This document shows, in pieces, positions 6,723 to 7,574 of a stretch of 7,574 bases of DNA (positions within the stretch are counted from its first letter, which is position 1; every line of letters begins with the position of its first letter). The notes beneath the pieces were generated by a model. The model did no database searches. It had not been told where the DNA came from and saw nothing but the letters and a program-made list of their open reading frames with translations. A program made the translations under genes and the position numbers. This DNA comes from Candidatus Kaiserbacteria bacterium (GTDB taxonomy: Bacteria > Patescibacteriota > Minisyncoccia > Phycocordibacterales > Phycocordibacteraceae), in the NCBI GenBank assembly GCA_003230945.1, contig QIHK01000022.1:1-7574 (forward strand), given 5' to 3'.

Positions 6723-7076
6723 TTAAGCACCTAAATGTTCTCTGCACGTTGAGGCAGATGGGTCGGCATTAAGACGAGCCTCATCAATTTTATTGCTACA
6801 CACTTCGCATTTACCATACGTTCCTTTTTCAATATTCTTGAGGGCAAGAAGTATGTTATCGTATCGAGCTTCGAGATCGGCGAGTATTGCGGTATTACTT
6901 TCCCGACTCACGGTGACATCTGCTTGATCAACGAGATCCGCTTCAAGACCTGTCTCTGTAGGCACTGGTTCCCAATCATCGGGTACTTCTGGATTTAAAC
7001 GTCCGACACTCGACATTCGTGACTCAAGTTCACCTTTTTCTTCTTCAAGTCTCTTCTTAAATGAGGCTGTTCGCAT
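6723..7076 (-). CDS. DksA/TraR family C4-type zinc-finger regulator
   Basis: DksA-type proteins insert a coiled coil into the secondary channel of RNA polymerase and, often with ppGpp, alter transcription start. From the ATG at 7076 the protein has 117 residues: a basic, then Glu/Lys-rich helix (about 3-22), VGRLNPEVPDDWE (24-36), a second helix, and a C-terminal zinc finger. The coiled-coil tip motif DxxDxA of true DksA is present as DLVDQA (47-52). Finger ligands are Cys90, Cys93, Cys111 and His114 (C-x2-C-x17-C-x2-H), so the fourth ligand is His rather than Cys. An ATG at 7085 would add three residues (MCV) but lies inside a -10-like box, and MRTASFKKRLEEE looks like the family start. The gene is shorter than E. 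coli DksA (151 aa). It sits 25 bp from the upstream gene and 51 bp from comM. Confidence 0.88.
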   Translation of the reverse strand: MRTASFKKRLEEEKGELESRMSSVGRLNPEVPDDWEPVPTETGLEADLVDQADVTVSRESNTAILADLEARYDNILLALKNIEKGTYGKCEVCSNKIDEARLNADPSASTCREHLGA

Positions 7077-7083
7077 TACGCAC

Positions 7084-7092
7084 ATAATACCA
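7084..7092 (-). promoter_or_regulatory. Extended -10 box of the DksA-like gene
   Basis: The minus strand reads TGGTATTAT, a TGn extension with a five-of-six TATAAT match. It ends 7 nt before the ATG at 7076, the usual distance to a transcription start, and overlaps the alternative ATG at 7085. This favours the 7076 start and a leaderless transcript. No strong -35 box is visible. Confidence 0.35.
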
Positions 7093-7101
7093 GAATCTTA
7101 T

Positions 7102-7574
7102 TTATTTTGAACGCGAGTTTGCTAAACGAGATAAAATTTCTTCGAAAGCTGCCGGATTTCGAGCAATAATCAGAGTTGTTTGATTCCAATACCCGTAAGT
7201 AATAATGGCGACGCCGGAAGCATCACGATATACGCGTGCATCATGGTTGTTCAATACTTCATCATGAAATATAAGTGGCACAGAGACTGGAGATGTCGTA
7301 CTCGCAACAAGTGCTGAAGATGTTGTACTCGCAATAGGTACTGAAGAACTAGCGACTTGTACTGATGTGGTTGTCGTTGAAGTTGTTGTTGAAGTTTCTA
7401 GATTAGTAGTTTGTATTGGAGGCACTGGCACTGGATAAAATGCCGCAAGGTCGCGTGGCATTAGAGGTTCCCATGAAAGCATGCCTGCGAAAGTGTCTCC
7501 ATAGGAAGCAACCGATAATATAAAGAAGGGGTAAGTGCCGTTAGCGATATTCACGATACCTGCCATACTTCCTG
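7102..7574 (-). CDS. Unrecognised Thr/Ser-rich protein, C-terminal part (partial, N-terminus beyond window)
   Basis: The frame ends at TAA 7102-7104 and is still open at 7574, so the ATG at 7566 need not be the true start. Visible parts are a hydrophobic, globular-looking stretch (IVNIANGTYPFFILSV, then GDTFAGMLSWEPLMP), a Pro-rich turn (FYPVPVPP), a low-complexity Thr/Ser/Val/Ala linker of about 40 residues (7275-7407), and a compact C-terminal piece containing ARVYRDASGVAIITYGYW and an AAFEEILSRLA helix. The Thr/Ser linker is typical of extracytoplasmic proteins, and I expect a membrane anchor upstream, outside the window. I do not recognise a family with a known function. It precedes the DksA-like gene on the same strand with a 25-bp gap. 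Confidence 0.6.
   Translation of the reverse strand, partial: GSMAGIVNIANGTYPFFILSVASYGDTFAGMLSWEPLMPRDLAAFYPVPVPPIQTTNLETSTTTSTTTTSVQVASSSVPIASTTSSALVASTTSPVSVPLIFHDEVLNNHDARVYRDASGVAIITYGYWNQTTLIIARNPAAFEEILSRLANSRSK
7294..7347 (-). repeat. Two tandem 27-bp units in the Thr/Ser linker
   Basis: Positions 7294-7320 and 7321-7347 match at 23 of 27 bases. Because 27 is nine codons, the frame is kept and the units encode related nonapeptides of the type SSxxxASTT. It is a coding microrepeat in a flexible linker, likely to change copy number between strains. Confidence 0.65.

Noticed and set aside
7294..7347. Tandem repeats as a CRISPR array
   Set aside because: There are only two adjoining units without spacers, in frame inside a Thr/Ser-rich coding linker.

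Overview
The window looks like core chromosome of an ultra-small bacterium of the Candidate Phyla Radiation (Patescibacteria), most likely a Parcubacteria lineage. This is an inference from protein style: a DksA/TraR-like protein with a 'VGRLNPEVPDDWE' segment, membrane-anchored proteins with TSP3-type Asp repeats, a LysM-LysM-M23 peptidase, and short or absent Shine-Dalgarno sites. I cannot name a genus. The standard genetic code fits: none of the complete genes has an in-frame TGA, and all the stops seen are TAA or TAG.

Layout, left to right. Positions 1-743 (minus) hold the N-terminal part of a membrane-anchored protein with calcium-binding-type Asp repeats, cut by the window edge. Positions 821-1642 (minus) are rsmA (ksgA), the 16S rRNA dimethyladenosine transferase. 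Positions 1666-3642 (minus) are a UvrD/PcrA superfamily 1 helicase. The helicase and rsmA are 23 bp apart and probably co-transcribed from a strong promoter at 3698-3727. A 320-bp divergent region separates the helicase from a plus-strand secreted murein hydrolase (LysM, LysM, M23 peptidase; about 3963-5044). That gene's only credible ATG is one base out of frame with the body of the gene. A perfect 20-bp inverted repeat at 5061-5101 lies where this gene converges with comM. Positions 5100-6671 (minus) are comM/yifB, 6723-7076 (minus) a DksA/TraR-type zinc-finger protein, and 7102-7574 (minus) the C-terminal part of an unrecognised Thr/Ser-rich protein that runs off the right edge.

Functionally the window mixes ribosome maturation (RsmA), DNA repair and recombination (UvrD/PcrA helicase, ComM), transcription control (DksA-like) and cell-envelope proteins (M23 peptidase, two edge proteins). 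No CRISPR array, tRNA, rRNA, insertion sequence or defence locus is visible. I see no wholly new system. The observations most worth checking are the frame break at the start of the peptidase gene, a ComM that has lost the usual cysteine cluster, -10 boxes set almost directly on start codons of several genes, and a palindrome over the helicase promoter.
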